From: Nautilus pompilius
Lineage: Eukaryota > Mollusca > Cephalopoda > Nautilida > Nautilidae
Assembly: GCA_018389105.1 (NCBI GenBank)
Contig: JACATO010000684.1
Span: 248,001-312,000 of the forward strand
Length of the DNA: 64,000 nucleotides
Direction of reading: 5' to 3'
The position numbers were made by a program, and so were the translations under genes. The notes under the pieces are model-generated. The model ran no database searches. It saw nothing but the letters and a program-made list of their open reading frames with translations, and was not told where the DNA came from. Shown here piece after piece: positions 49,708-60,643 of this stretch (positions are counted from its first letter, which is position 1; the number at the start of each line of letters is the position of its first letter).

Positions 49708-50450
49708 ACTGCAATAATAGAGATGCAGTGACAGTTACTGCTGGCGATAACAAAGTGAGGTGAGAACTAACTGCAATAATAGAGATGCAGTGACAGTTAC
49801 TGCTGGCGATAACAAAGTGAGGTGAGAACTAACTGCAATAATAGAGATGCAGTGACAGTTACTGCTGGCGATAACAAAGTGAGGTGAGAACTAACTGCAA
49901 TAATAGAGATGCAATGACAGTTCTGCTGGCGATAACAAAGTGAGGTGAGAACTAACTGTAATAATAGAGATGCAATGACAGTTACTGCTGGCGATAACAA
50001 AGTGAGGTGAGAACTAACTGCAATAATAGAGATGCAATGACAGTTACTGCTGGTGATAACAAAGTGAGGTGAGAACTAACTGTAATAATAAAGATGCAAT
50101 GACAGTTACTGCTGGCGATAACAAAGTGAGGTGAGAACTAACTGCAATAATAGAGATGCAATGACAGTTACTGCTGGCGATAACAAAGTGAGGTGAGAAC
50201 TAACTGCAATAATAGAGATGCAATGACAGTTACTGCTGGCGATAACAAAGTGAGGTGAGAACTAACTGCAATAATAGAGATGCAATGACAGTTACTGCTG
50301 GCGATAACAAAGTGAGGTGAGAACTAACTGCAATAATAGAGATGCAGTGACAGTTACTGCTGGCGATAACAAAGTGAGGTGAGAACTAACTGCAATAATA
50401 GAGATGCAGTGACAGTTACTGCTGGCGATAACAAAGTGAGGTGAGAACTA
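49708..50450. repeat. 62-bp minisatellite, 12 tandem copies, in cadherin intron 5
   Basis: The unit starts ACTGCAATAATAGAGATGCA, includes GTTACTGCTGGCGATAACAA and ends GTGAGGTGAGAACTA. It repeats every 62 bases at 49708, 49770, 49832 and so on. Twelve copies minus one deleted base (in copy 4, at CAGTTCTG) account for the 743 bases. Copies are nearly identical. Copies 1-3 and 11-12 have CAGTGAC; copies 4-10 have CAATGAC. Copies 5 and 7 have TGTAATAATA. The unit is not a multiple of three, so it is not coding. The absence of unique spacers excludes a CRISPR array. Confidence 0.97.
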
Positions 50451-50908
50451 ACTGCTAGATATGCAATGATGACTACAGCATCATGGACAAACTAAATGCA
50501 TGAGACAACACCCCCTGCCATTAATGGATGAACTAAATTGGTGGGTCTTCAGATGCCATGAATGTTTGATATGGTAAACTCTGGGAGCAGCCAACCCATT
50601 TTCAATCCAATTTGCTAAAAACAGTCATTGACTCATTGCTGCAAGGTGGCATAATAGACGAGAACCTGATTTGGTTGTTGAACTCGTGATCCAGTAAAGA
50701 CAGCAGTTTGCTGTTGAATTGTAGAAATCTAAAATTAGATATTGTTTGTTTTTTATTGTTTTTATATAAAATTTTTTTTAAAGGAAAATTAGTATAACTG
50801 TCAACCAATTAGAAAGAATATTTATTGAAGCAGCTATTTAGACATAAGCAGACTCTGATCTCCTGGCTCCTTGTGATTACTGAACTAAATTTTTATTCTC
50901 TTTTTTAG
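50451..50908. other. Cadherin intron 5, right part
   Basis: Intronic DNA after the minisatellite, ending in a T-rich tract and AG at 50907-50908. No element was recognised. Confidence 0.65.
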
Positions 50909-51922
50909 GTGAGGACACAAGTGGACTAGATAACTTTGCAATACATCCGCGAAGTGGATTGATAACCACGAAGGAAGTGTTGGACTATGAAGTTCAAAAT
51001 AAGTATGTCTTAACTGTGGTAGCCCGAGACAGTGGGTCTCCTGCAAAGGAAAGTCAAGTAAAGGTTGTCATCTGGGTTGGAGACGATAATGAGGAAAAAC
51101 CATTGTTCCCATCAAAGAATATCACGTTCAGCATTCCAGAAAATGTCCCCATCAGAACTACAGTTGGAGTTGTGGTTGCACAGGATCAGGATTCTTGGGA
51201 AAATGGCCAGATATCATATTACATCATTGGAGGAAATGTTTTTGGAACTTTTGCAATAAATACTGAGAGTGGTGAAATCTACAGCATCCGAGAAATCGAC
51301 TACGAAGAATCGTCATCGCACACTTTGGGTGTGAAGGCTGTGGGTAGCAATGTTTATGACACTGAGAGCAGCACTATTAGTGTGCTGATTAGGGTTATTG
51401 ACATCAATGACAACTCCCCGAAGTTCGATCAGGACCCAGTGATCCTTCATGTTCGAGAGAACCCACTAGTCAACCAAACTGTATACACTTTCACCGCTGC
51501 TGACCTTGATTCTGGGCCCAATGGTACTGTGGCTTACTCCATCCAGGCTGATGAAGCTATGAGCCATAACTTTTCTGTTGGTCAGTTCACTGGACACCTT
51601 ATGGTGTCTGGTCTTGTTGACTATGAGACTGCACAACAGGTGGCACTGGTAGTTGAAGCAGAGGATCAGTCTCCAGATCCAGCAGACAGATTAAAATCAA
51701 CAGTCACCGTGGTGATTTTTATACTGGACGAAAATGATAATTGGCCACAGATTGATCCAAAAATTACTGTTCACGTGTTTGAGGATGAACCAGTGGGATT
51801 TCCAATTACTTATCTGATTGCTATTGATGCTGATATTGGAAATAACAGTGGTAATGGCATTCTTGGGTATAACATAATAGCAGGAAATGATGATGGCAGA
51901 TTTCACCTGGAACAGATCTCAG
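50909..51922 (+). CDS. Cadherin exon 6: large exon with EC repeats, one with a degenerate linker
   Basis: 1,014 bases; acceptor TCTTTTTTAG|GTGAGG and donor ATCTCAG|GTAATT; phase 1 to phase 1. It finishes the repeat begun in the preceding exon (NFAIHPRSGLITT, VLDYE, VVARDSGSPAKES) with the odd linker GDDNEEKPLF. Further repeats follow, with IPENVPIRTTVG, DQDSWENG and linker DINDNSPKF, then VRENPLVNQT, DLDSGPNG and linker DENDNWPQI, then VFEDEPVGF and DADIGNNSG. All canonical motifs except the GDDNEEKP junction fit a calcium-binding EC array. Confidence 0.97.
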
Positions 51923-53193
51923 GTAATTTGTCAGTTTTCTTGCATTAACAGAGCATCCATTTATATATCACACCATTCATAAATTTCCTCTCCCCAGATT
52001 TTCTGATATTTTAATTCTTAGAACTAAAAATAATGTTAGAAGTTTTTGTACTTGGATAGAAGAGCAAGCAATTTTTCAAATTCTATCAGCTAGTTAATAA
52101 TATAACCTGTTTAATTTTGAGAGTTATTATATTTTTATTATAATTTTCATTGGACTACATATCGTTCATTGGTCAAAGATTACTACTTTTAGTCTCAGCA
52201 GATAAAAATTATGTCATTGACTGGGGATGGATGATCCCTACCCTAAAAAAAGGACCAATTTATCCTGATCTTATGACTGTTTAATTACGGGACAGTAATT
52301 TATTTATTCTACATCAGAGAGATCTCCATGTTTTTTCCCTGAGCTCTTGCCGATGCCATAAGAAACTTTCAACTGAAGCTTGGCTGAAACAGAACCACTG
52401 TAATATTGTATCTTAAAAAAAAAATTCAGAAAATATTTCTGTTTACTATGACAGCATCGTTTGATCTTTGTAGTTTCCAATAAATCGGTAAAGTAAAATT
52501 TAATGTCTCTTTCTGGATGAACATTTCTCTTTAAGCCTGATAACATACAATTACTACTACTATTTTCAGTACATATCAATAGAATTTCAAAGAATCTAAG
52601 GGAGGTAACTTTTGACAATTGCTTGATTCTGTTTTATCATTCTCCAAAAAGTATGTTCCTTGGAAATGTAAAAGTTTTATTAATATTATTATTACTACAT
52701 TGTTTATTCTTATGTACTACGCACCATATTAATATAGTTATCTTAACTAAATTAAAATGGATGAAGTAATTAGGAACATGCTTCTTTTCCCATTTTAAAT
52801 AATTTTTAAAGAATATCAATTTAATTTTAGAATTTTCACTTTAGTAAAGGGTTGTTTAAGCAAAAAAAGAAAAAAGTTTGAGTTCTTTGAATTATTAAAG
52901 TTTTGTACACAATAATGTGAAACAGTTTAAAGCAGATAACTCCACACGACTTTATGAATTATTTCATAAATTATTTCCCTTCAATAAACCTCTTTGCATT
53001 GATTGATGACAGTCAGTATATTGGCTAATCTGTGCATTTTCTAGACACATTAAATAAAGACAGTCAACAAACTAAATTACAATTTTTTTTTATAGTTTGA
53101 TATTAAAAGGTTCTGGCAAATATCATTAATAATTCCACTTTAAGTATAAATTTTCAAACATTTTGTTTCTGTTGTTCTTTTTTTTTGTCTCAG
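51923..53193. other. Cadherin intron 6
   Basis: A 1.27-kb AT-rich intron with no recognised element. Small minus-strand frames here have no recognised domain. Confidence 0.65.
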
Positions 53194-53433
53194 GTTTATT
53201 GACATTGTCTCAGTCTCTGGATCGAGAAGAGAAGTCAGAGTTTAGATTGAACATCAGCATCAGTGACCATGGAACTCCACAGCGAATATCCTACACCCTG
53301 TTGTCCATCTTCGTCGAAGATGTCAATGACAACGCACCTCATTTTGAGGATTCAAATTATTTGGTCAACATCAATGAGAATGCCAAGGTGAACACCAGCG
53401 TCACAAAGATCAGAGCAAGTGACCGTGACATTG
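53194..53433 (+). CDS. Cadherin exon 7: EC C-half, linker DVNDNAPHF, next EC start
   Basis: 240 bases; acceptor TTTTGTCTCAG|GTTTAT and donor GACATTG|GTAGGT; phase 1 to phase 1. It encodes LLTLSQSLDREEKSEF, the strand LNISISDHGTPQRISY, the calcium linker DVNDNAPHF, and the start of the next repeat with INENAKVNTSV and ASDRDIG. It joins in frame to GENGRLSYLI across a 4.9-kb intron that hosts a nested Tigger element. Confidence 0.95.
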
Positions 53434-53934
53434 GTAGGTTCCTGCCATGTTTAAATAATATCTGCAGGATGATGGGAGCATTCATTAAGTTTATGAGGAA
53501 AAAGGTTCAATGCCTTGTTAGTTTGAAACCTCTCAAAAACATCAAATCAACAATGGACACAAAACAACACTAACTAAAGACTGAAGTATATCAACTAATA
53601 TACAGATATAAATTATTTAATTTACTAGGAGTTATAACACTACATCAGAAAATTCATTGATGAATAACATAACAACATAACTCTCCTTTCAATAAAATCA
53701 CAAAGAATGTAATCTACAGCAATCCCTCCACTTAACATATTGGATATGTTCTGTGAAAACAATTCGTTAAATGAACATTCATTGAGTAGGCAACATTTTC
53801 CCATTTACTTACATTACATAAACTTAGATATGTTCCAAAGGAATAAGGAATCATCTTAAGTAAATGTTACTTAATGAATAAGCGTAATAAACACATTATT
53901 TTTTGTGTTAGGTATCATATATTGATGTACTTAA

Positions 53935-54291
53935 CCCCTTGATAAGACATAAGGAAAACCTGATGTGCACTTCAGAGGCCAAAACAAAACGTTTTTACAG
54001 TTAAGCATTGCGGTCAAAATCACCGCTGGGTACACCTAGTCTTTTACACTTTTGGGTAGCAGGCAGGCCGTGCCACTATACAACTACAAAGTAAGGTAAA
54101 CAATGTGAGACGATTTGTAAAATGTGTCTTGATAGAAAAACTGAAACCCATGAAGAAATAGGCTTTAAAATGAAATCATTACAAGTTAAAACACACAAAC
54201 AATAAATCACCAGTGCAAAGGAGATCACAGAGTTTTACTTTAGATATAGATTTATCCGCTGCCTCACGTGTGGTCAGCCGGAGTCAAAGGG
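53935..54291. mobile_element. piggyBac-type MITE flanked by TTAA, nested in Tigger
   Basis: TTAA at 53931-53934 and 54292-54295 flank a 357-bp body. It begins CCCCTTGATAAG and ends CAGCCGGAGTCAAAGGG, giving an imperfect inverted repeat (CCCCTTGA against CCCTTTGA). The TTAA target and the CCC-type ends are hallmarks of piggyBac elements. There is no coding capacity. It is younger than the Tigger host copy. Confidence 0.78.
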
Positions 54292-54295
54292 TTAA

Positions 54296-55862
54296 TTAGT
54301 AATAAATGTTTGTAAGTAAATAGAAGAGTTCTAATCAGCAGAGGGAGGCTGCTTGGTGCTACTGGTACTAGGTCTTGATGGACTATTTTGAGGAGTCGCA
54401 CTCTTAGACAAATACCCATCTACGTCGTCTTATTCGACTCCCTTTGTTTCTGCAGTTATAATTCCTTGTAACAAGCCGACTTTGCTCTTCAGTCCCTGGA
54501 AAATTTTATGGTCCTTTCTTTGAGTGGATATTTTTCAGCAACAATCTCCATCGCTTTCTCTAAATATTCAAATGCCTTTGAGAGGTCTGACATTAATAAA
54601 CTAGGAATTTGAACAGGACTCTTCTTCCTCCTCTTCATCTTTTAATGCAGCTTGTTCCATCTCCAGTAAATCTTTATTTGACAAGCATCTTCATGTGACT
54701 CCACCACCCACAACAGTTTCACCAACTTCATCAAATTCGGTGTCTTGTGCAATCTTCACGACGTTCTGCTGGATGTCTGGGACAGTTTCAATAGTAAATT
54801 CTTTGAAGTCGTGGACACAACTTGGCAACAGTTTTCACCACACACCAATTCATGGTGTAACTTCCACCCAGGCCTGACCAATGTTCTCAATGGCATTCAT
54901 CATATTGAAGCTGTACCAGAAGTCCCTTATTGTAGGCTTGTCTTCTCCATCAGTCACTGCGATCAGTTTTCGGAATGTGTGGTGTAAATAATATGCTTTG
55001 AAGGTTGAAATAACTCCTTGATCCATTGGTTGAATCAACGCCGTTGTGTTGGGGGGAAGAAATTCAACGGGTACATTAGGCGACAAGTCTTTCAGGTGGA
55101 CTGGATGTCCAACAGAAGCAGTAATTTGTGTTCAATGTTACGATCCATCCCGACAAAATTTTTCAACTGCAGAACAGAAATATGAAAAAAAAACCAGTCC
55201 TGAAATACTGCCATTATCACCCAGGCATTTTTATTAGAGCACCAAACTACCGGAAGACCAGCTTTAACAATACCTTTCATAGCCCTAGGGTTTTCTGAAT
55301 GGTAGATTAGCAAACGTTTCAACTTCATGTCTCCTTCGGCATTTCCACCAAGGATGGATAGGTGATCCTCTCAGTGCGGTTTGATAAGACCCGGTTATTG
55401 CAGTGCCTGCACTTGCAGCTTCACCGGTCATGATTCTGTCATGTAAACGACTGCTCCGTTTTAAACTATCGAACTATCCTTTGCTAGCATTAAACGTTTC
55501 TTCTCTGGTACCTTCTTCCCATTGTTGGAGATCATCAAATAAACTTCTAGCCTTCTCTTGAATAACCATACTGCTTATGTTAACGTTCCGTTCATGTTGG
55601 CTTTCTATCCAAACATTCAGTAATCTCTCCATATTTTCCACTACACCAGTCAGTCTGTGCGCTACTTTAGTGGCTGTTAGAGGCATCACAGATTTTGTAG
55701 TTGCTCTAATTGTTTCCTTGTTCTTGTGAATTGTGCAGATAGCAGGCAGAGTTAGGCCCATTGCTCTGGAAATTTTGCTTGGCTTTTCACCAGCATCAAA
55801 CCGCCTCAAAACATCCAACTTAATATCCTAAGTCATGTATTTCCTCTTTGCTTTAAAAAGCA
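54296..55862 (-). pseudogene. Tigger/pogo (CENP-B/jerky-like) transposase pseudogene
   Basis: On the minus strand the N-terminal CENP-B-type HTH reads DVLRRFDAGEKPSKISRAMG (from 55818), then RLLNVWIESQHERNVNISSM and IQEKARSLFDDL. Next comes the DDE domain: YHSENPRAMKGIVKAGLPVV, WCSNKNAWVIMAVFQDWF, and LLLLLD (first catalytic Asp region), directly followed by a frame break where NAPGHP is expected. FLPPNTTALIQPMDQGVIST and FKAYYLHHTFRKLI resume from 55086. A Ser/Pro-rich tail (KSATPQNSPSRPSTSSTKQP) reaches a stop near 54297. Multiple frame breaks make it inactive. The TTAA-flanked MITE lies just past its stop codon. Confidence 0.88.
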
Positions 55863-56156
55863 GTTGCACCACTGATAGTTGCTCGGCTTTTTTCCTGTCA
55901 TCACAAATTCTAATAGGGACAAAATTTTCAAGCTGATTTCTACAAGGTTCAGCAGACAAGATGTATGTACAAAGTACTATGGCAGAATGATGCTATTCAA
56001 ATATACGCACAGATCACTCCGCATGTTAACGTATCTGGTCTCACTTTGAGAATTTTTTCGTCTGACTCTAATTTTTATAGTTTGTCGATGATGATTTGTT
56101 CTTTATAACAAACCATGTACACGTTCATCGAAGTTTTGGTGTTAATTTCCCATATA

Positions 56157-56761
56157 TAGTTGTCCTCCGGTATTCGCAGGGGTTACATCCCTTGAGCACC
56201 TGCAAAGAGTCAAAAACCGCGAATATTGGATGTAGTCCATAAAAATGCCTATAAATGTCAAAATATAGCGTAAAATATAATTTAAAAAATATAAGTAAAT
56301 ATATAATAATAATTTAATAAAAAATACAACACTCAGCGAAACACTCGAGATAGCTACATGCGGTAAACTGGGATGATGCAGGGCTGCTGGGCTGCATCTG
56401 CCTGAGACAGCGCCTCGTGGGCAGCCCAATCAGCAGCGAGGGAAATGAATAACGCTCTCCGATTGGCTACTTTCAAACCTCCAGCCAATAGCGTTTATTT
56501 TATATTGATATTTTGCTGAATTTACGTTAGTATTTATATTACAAAATTAGTAAATTATATTGTTATTAATAATTTAGCGTTAAAAAGCGTGAAAAAAATA
56601 TATATCACCACAAAAAAAAGCCATAAAAAATTGCGGAAGATATTTGCGATTCCGCGAATATGCGGGGGTTTCCACGAACAATTATTAGTTAGGGTCTAAG
56701 GAAAATTCTGCGAATAACCGGGGCCGCGAATGGCGAATCGTGATTATGCAGGGGTCAACTG
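56157..56761. mobile_element. Tigger/pogo-type MITE nested in Tigger
   Basis: The left end is TAGTTGTCCTCCGGTATTCG and the right end, reverse complemented, is CAGTTGACCCCTGCATAATC, with TA on both sides (56155-56156 and 56762-56763). Subterminal TATTCGCAG/TTATTCGCAG and CGCGAAT motifs recur inside both ends. The CAGTTGACCC-type terminus and TA target fit a non-autonomous pogo/Tigger derivative. An antisense 95-codon frame within it is not considered coding. Confidence 0.78.
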
Positions 56762-56799
56762 TACGTTATAGCGAATATTCATTATACCAGGGATTGCTG

Positions 56800-58327
56800 T
56801 GTGTCATGGTTAAGCATAGAGCTGCATAATGTTAGGTTGTGTGTGTAAGATGACATTTCTTAGGCTCTAAGCTAACTACATTTTCTGTTCTCACTTCTCT
56901 GCAGGAAGTTAGCCTCCATTGTACGAAATCGAAAAAGGATAAAAGTCAAGTCAGGTTATCTTTTTCCCATTGGTGACCCGAGATCTACTAGAAGTTGTTT
57001 ATTTTTTTAGATGTGGAAACTCGAGTTCCCAAAGGAAGTCCATGTAGCTGGCTAGGTTTACTTCAGAAGAACAAGATGATGATATCTGAAATATTGTTAT
57101 AAGAACACGTATTTCATATGCAATTAGTTATTTTACATTGTAACCAAAACTTAAAGAACCGTGACATAGATTAAGACTATGTGCACTTCTCTGAAATTAG
57201 TAGCCAGGATTAATATATGTCCAAGTAACATTTTCAGGTATCTCTGTCTCCAGGTAAATAAATGATCAAAAGAAAGTAATCTGTTGAAAATTCAAATACA
57301 TGTAATAACTCTGTTCAGACTGAATTAAATGCATTGGAACCGTACGCAGATCTGAATTTAATTTAGATTTCTGTGATTTTTTGTGAACATGAATTCATTA
57401 TACTTTCCAATGGGATAATTATTCATAAGAACTCACTCTATAGTGGTAAAATGAAACTAAAGGTCTTCAGCACTGAAGAGCAATCATGCATAGGATACAA
57501 ATGTGGGTCAGGTGTGTCAAGGGGTCTAATGTATATTTATCCAACTACCTTTAAAATTATTTCTTTTTCATAAAAAAGAAAAATAACATTTGAGTTGATC
57601 AAGGTAAACTAATGTAAAGTTTAATTACAAAATGTTTAACATTCTAAATTAAATGACATTCCTCAAATCTTTCTAGTGATACATTCGTAGCAGATTATTT
57701 CTACTGGTAAAAAGACCGAAAAACAAATGAAAACAGATTTCTTTAAGTAATTTCATGACCTTTTCAGGTGAAGATCAAGCCAGCATTTAGATAGAATACA
57801 CGTTGTTACACCCGAGTCAAAGCTTATTTGAATCGATCTTCATGGATGAGGTCAAATTGGAATTGTTTTTGAAATGCACAATGTCAGAATGCTTAGAGCT
57901 TTGTAATGTATCTGTGAACTTACCTTACATTTCTCAGACTATTCAGCCGAGTTTTCAACAAAATACTAAGTTAGGATCAGTGGATTAAAGCTCTTGACGT
58001 GTAATTAGAAAGAAAAAAGTTACAGGCAAGTTCTTCAAGACTCTGTAAGCAAGATTTTTCCAGAAAAGATGCCATGACTTTCTGACACATTCTACAAAAT
58101 GATTTGAAAACCAAGCAGGAAGGCCTGCTGTAGTGGGGTCCTCTCTCTCTCCATCTCTTTCTCTTCATCTCTCTCAATTTAATGTGTATAACAATAATAA
58201 GAAATACCAACCACTGGAATGTAAACTTGTATTTTGATAAATGAGGATGTTTTTATTCCATCAAGTAATAATTAATCACTAACAGTAACTCTGTCATTTG
58301 TTAACTGGGGTAATTCTTTCTGTCCAG
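56800..58327. other. Cadherin intron 7, right part
   Basis: Intronic DNA between the Tigger element and exon 8. A block near 57005-57060 (AGATGTGGAA with GGAAGTCCATG) resembles 45235-45265, so a shared degraded repeat is possible. Nothing else was recognised. Confidence 0.5.
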
Positions 58328-58462
58328 GTGAAAATGGTCGTTTGTCTTACCTCATCCCCCAGGGGATTGCCAGTGATGCATTCTTGGTGGACATGGACAC
58401 AGGTATGATCAGAACCATCATACCTTTGGATAGAGAGGTCAGAAGTTCCTACATTTTTACAG
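58328..58462 (+). CDS. Cadherin exon 8: short EC core exon
   Basis: 135 bases; acceptor TTTCTGTCCAG|GTGAAA and donor TTTTTACAG|GTAAAG; phase 1 to phase 1. It encodes GENGRLSYLIPQGI, FLVDMDTGMI and IPLDREVRSSYIFT, the centre of one EC repeat: strand C, the TG turn and the LDRE calcium motif. It is short but supported by both splice sites, by phase and by motif continuity with the exons on each side. Confidence 0.92.
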
Positions 58463-59142
58463 GTAAAGTTCAAATTCAAACAACTTTCTTTTTTCAACTT
58501 ACAAATCTGGAGTTTGTAATTAAATAAAACCAGTGGCATAGCCAGGATTTTCTCAAGAGGTTAACGATTTCTCTGGGGTCTTGGAGGGGTGAAATAAAAT
58601 TCAATATCTATTATCAATTCCAATATATTGATTACATTTGTGTATAATATTGGAACTGGCAACTGAGTGAATTTAAGGATTTTATCCTGATGTAGAAAAA
58701 GAAGAGGAAAAATCTAGTTTTGCTCATTAAAATTCAGTTTTTTTGGTAAATTAGCATGGATTTTATAATCCTCAGATGCGAGTCCAAACAAGATCTGGCC
58801 AGAATCTTGATATCATCAAGGCATAGCAAAGTCCAAAGAGGGTGAAAGGCATTTTGTTAGAATGATTTGGGGCTGAAGGAATTAGTTATTTTCACCAATT
58901 AGAAAACACAGTTAAATCATCTGATGTTGCACATTTGATTATCTAGGATCTATCTACCTGAGCTAAGGAACATAGGCAAGACTGTTTTTGCTATTTTAGA
59001 CTCTCGAGTTCCAAGTGTTCAGAACTTTTCGTATATCTCCATAATGTTACACAGCACACGTAGAAATAAACAGATGGAGGAAGTGAGAGTCAGAAGGCTG
59101 TTCTGCTTCTGTGTAACCCTAAATGGTTATAACTACTTGCAG
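58463..59142. other. Cadherin intron 8, with a lone transposon-like terminus
   Basis: CAGTGGCATAGCCAGGATTT at 58531-58550 resembles the CAGTGGCG-TAGCCAGG ends of non-autonomous DNA transposons. No second end was found, so this is only a possible truncated copy. The rest is unremarkable. Confidence 0.35.
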
Positions 59143-59352
59143 CATATGTACGAGACAATGGCTATCCTGTGAACTATGACATGACCAACCTCATCATTAA
59201 TGTGACAGACACTAATGACCATGCCCCAGTATTCAGATCGGCCCTCTATCACCTGAAGATTCCAGAAAACACTGAGTTTTCTGTCATTCATACATTTGTG
59301 GCCCATGATGCTGATGCTGGTTTGAATGGACAGGTTGTTTACAGCATACTTG
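59143..59352 (+). CDS. Cadherin exon 9: EC end with DTNDHAPVF linker
   Basis: 210 bases; acceptor CTACTTGCAG|CATATG and donor ATACTTG|GTAAGT; phase 1 to phase 1. It encodes AYVRDNGYPVNYDMTN, the linker DTNDHAPVF (His for the final Asn), and the next EC start LKIPENTEFSVIHTF with HDADAGLNGQVVYSI. The joined protein reads SYIFT-AYVRDNG upstream and VVYSIL-DGNEKQ downstream, as expected of an EC repeat. Confidence 0.94.
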
Positions 59353-59740
59353 GTAAGTTGGAGTGTGAGTGAAGGGGGTGTGAGTTGTTGTGCCATTGAG
59401 CTGTGGATTAGATTTTCAACTAATTCTATATAAAAACTCACAGCATGTATTAGATATTTCATTTTGTGCACTATCTGACTAGGCAAGTATTTACTAAATT
59501 TATTTTCAAATTTTCTCTGTTAAAAAATCTCACTTTTGTTTGGCCTCTCCAGTAAACACGAGTCCTACCTGAGTGTTAATCTGATGGGGAGCCAGCCATC
59601 TCAGCTGGTTTGTCTCTAGACTTTGTTGTGCAGTCATATCACTATTAATAAATAAATTAGCTTTCACTAAATGTTTCTGGATTTCTTTGAAGTTTAATTT
59701 CTATAAAATATATTAGTGTATTATAAAACATATATATATA
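59353..59740. other. Cadherin intron 9, left part
   Basis: Nothing firm is seen. GCCATCTCAGCTGGTTTGTC near 59596-59615 resembles a tRNA A-box region, but no B-box follows. Confidence 0.45.
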
Positions 59741-60196
59741 TAGGAATACTCTGACTTTACGTAAGAAACAATTCAAAAAAAAAAATTCGAGATACGGCAA
59801 AAACGTTACGTAGCGCTATGCATGGGTACCTGGGGATGAGCGGGCACTACTTTGAGCTGTGGAGTAATGTGCACTGGGGTCTGAGTGTGTTAGTCGGCCA
59901 GCATCCCTCTCCCACACACTCAGTTGTGTGTTAGTATCCATCAAGTAAGTTTAATTGTGCGTAAATCTTTTCATTTTACGTAAATTTTTCCATTGCAAAC
60001 CATGGCGCCAAAGCTAAAAGTGATGCTGGTGCTAACGGTTCCACAAAAGAAGTGATTACGGTTGAGGAGAAGGGGAGCATAATAAAGGAATATGGAGACG
60101 GGCAAACTGTTTGTTCTCATCCATGACTGTCGCTCACTGCCTACCTTTATGCTTACGTAAGATTTCGTAACCCTTACGTAAGTCGGGGTATTCCTG
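59741..60196 (+). mobile_element. Deleted Tigger derivative in cadherin intron 9
   Basis: The ends are TAGGAATACTCTGACTTTAC on the left and, reverse complemented, CAGGAATACCCCGACTTACG on the right, both followed by TACGTAAG-like repeats. TA lies outside both ends (59739-59740 and 60197-60198). From 60003, ATGGCGCCAAAG starts a transposase N-terminus: MAPK, then after a frame change KSDAGANGSTKEVITVEEKG and SIIKEYGDGQTV, the CENP-B-type HTH start of a Tigger transposase. The rest of the gene is gone, so this is a direct deletion derivative of a Tigger distinct from the one in intron 7. Confidence 0.85.
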
Positions 60197-60273
60197 TATA
60201 CATATATTTTAAGTTGAATAGATTTGTGTATAAAAGTTCAAACAATTAGGTTTGTTGTTTTTTAATCACACAG

Positions 60274-60643
60274 ATGGAAATGAAAAGCAGAAGTTTTCAG
60301 TTGACTCCATCTCTGGACAGCTGTCATGTAAAGCCCTGGACCGTGAGACTGTTGTGCTCTTTAACCTCACCATAGCAGCAATGGACAGAGGCAGCCCACC
60401 AAAGGAAGGGCACTGTCAGGTGATAGTAACGGTGAAAGATGTGAATGATAATGACCCTGTATTCCAGACATATCACTACAGTGCTGTGCTGAACGAAGAC
60501 ATCACCATTGGTACATTTGTAGTGCAGACTGTTGCGACAGATGCTGACGAAGGGGTTAACCAAGACGTAACATACACATTAGGGAATGACACAGAAGGTC
60601 TCTTCACAGTGGACAGCTCCAGTGGGAAAATTGTCACTGCAGG
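60274..60643 (+). CDS. Cadherin exon 10: EC repeat, linker DVNDNDPVF, next repeat core
   Basis: 370 bases; acceptor AATCACACAG|ATGGAA and donor ACTGCAGG|GTATGT; phase 1 in, phase 2 out. It encodes KFSVDSISGQLSC, LDRETVVLFNLTIAAMDRG, linker DVNDNDPVF, then LNEDITIGTFVVQTVATD, DADEGVNQDVTY and FTVDSSSGKIVTAG. The two leftover bases GG join the next exon to give IVTAGLFDREKK, confirming the phase-2 junction. Confidence 0.95.

Larger units (their letters stand above)
53717..56799 (-). mobile_element. Tigger/pogo transposon in cadherin intron 7, carrying two nested MITEs
   Basis: The left end is TA-CAGCAATCCCTCCACTTAA and the right end, reverse complemented, is CAGCAATCCCTGGTATAATG: an 11-bp perfect terminal match of the CAG-YYC type seen in Tigger elements. 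TA flanks the left end; the right flank reads TG, perhaps a mutated TA. It encodes a broken Tigger transposase on the minus strand. A 357-bp TTAA-flanked MITE (53935-54291) and a 605-bp Tigger-type MITE (56157-56761) are inserted in it. Without them the element is about 2.1 kb, close to full length for the family. Confidence 0.9.

Noticed and set aside
49708..50450. Tandem array considered as a CRISPR array or coding repeat
   Set aside because: The repeats are contiguous with no unique spacers, the genome is eukaryotic, and the 62-base period is not a multiple of three.
56142..56429. 95-codon minus-strand frame
   Set aside because: It lies almost wholly inside the nested Tigger-type MITE and has no recognised domain.
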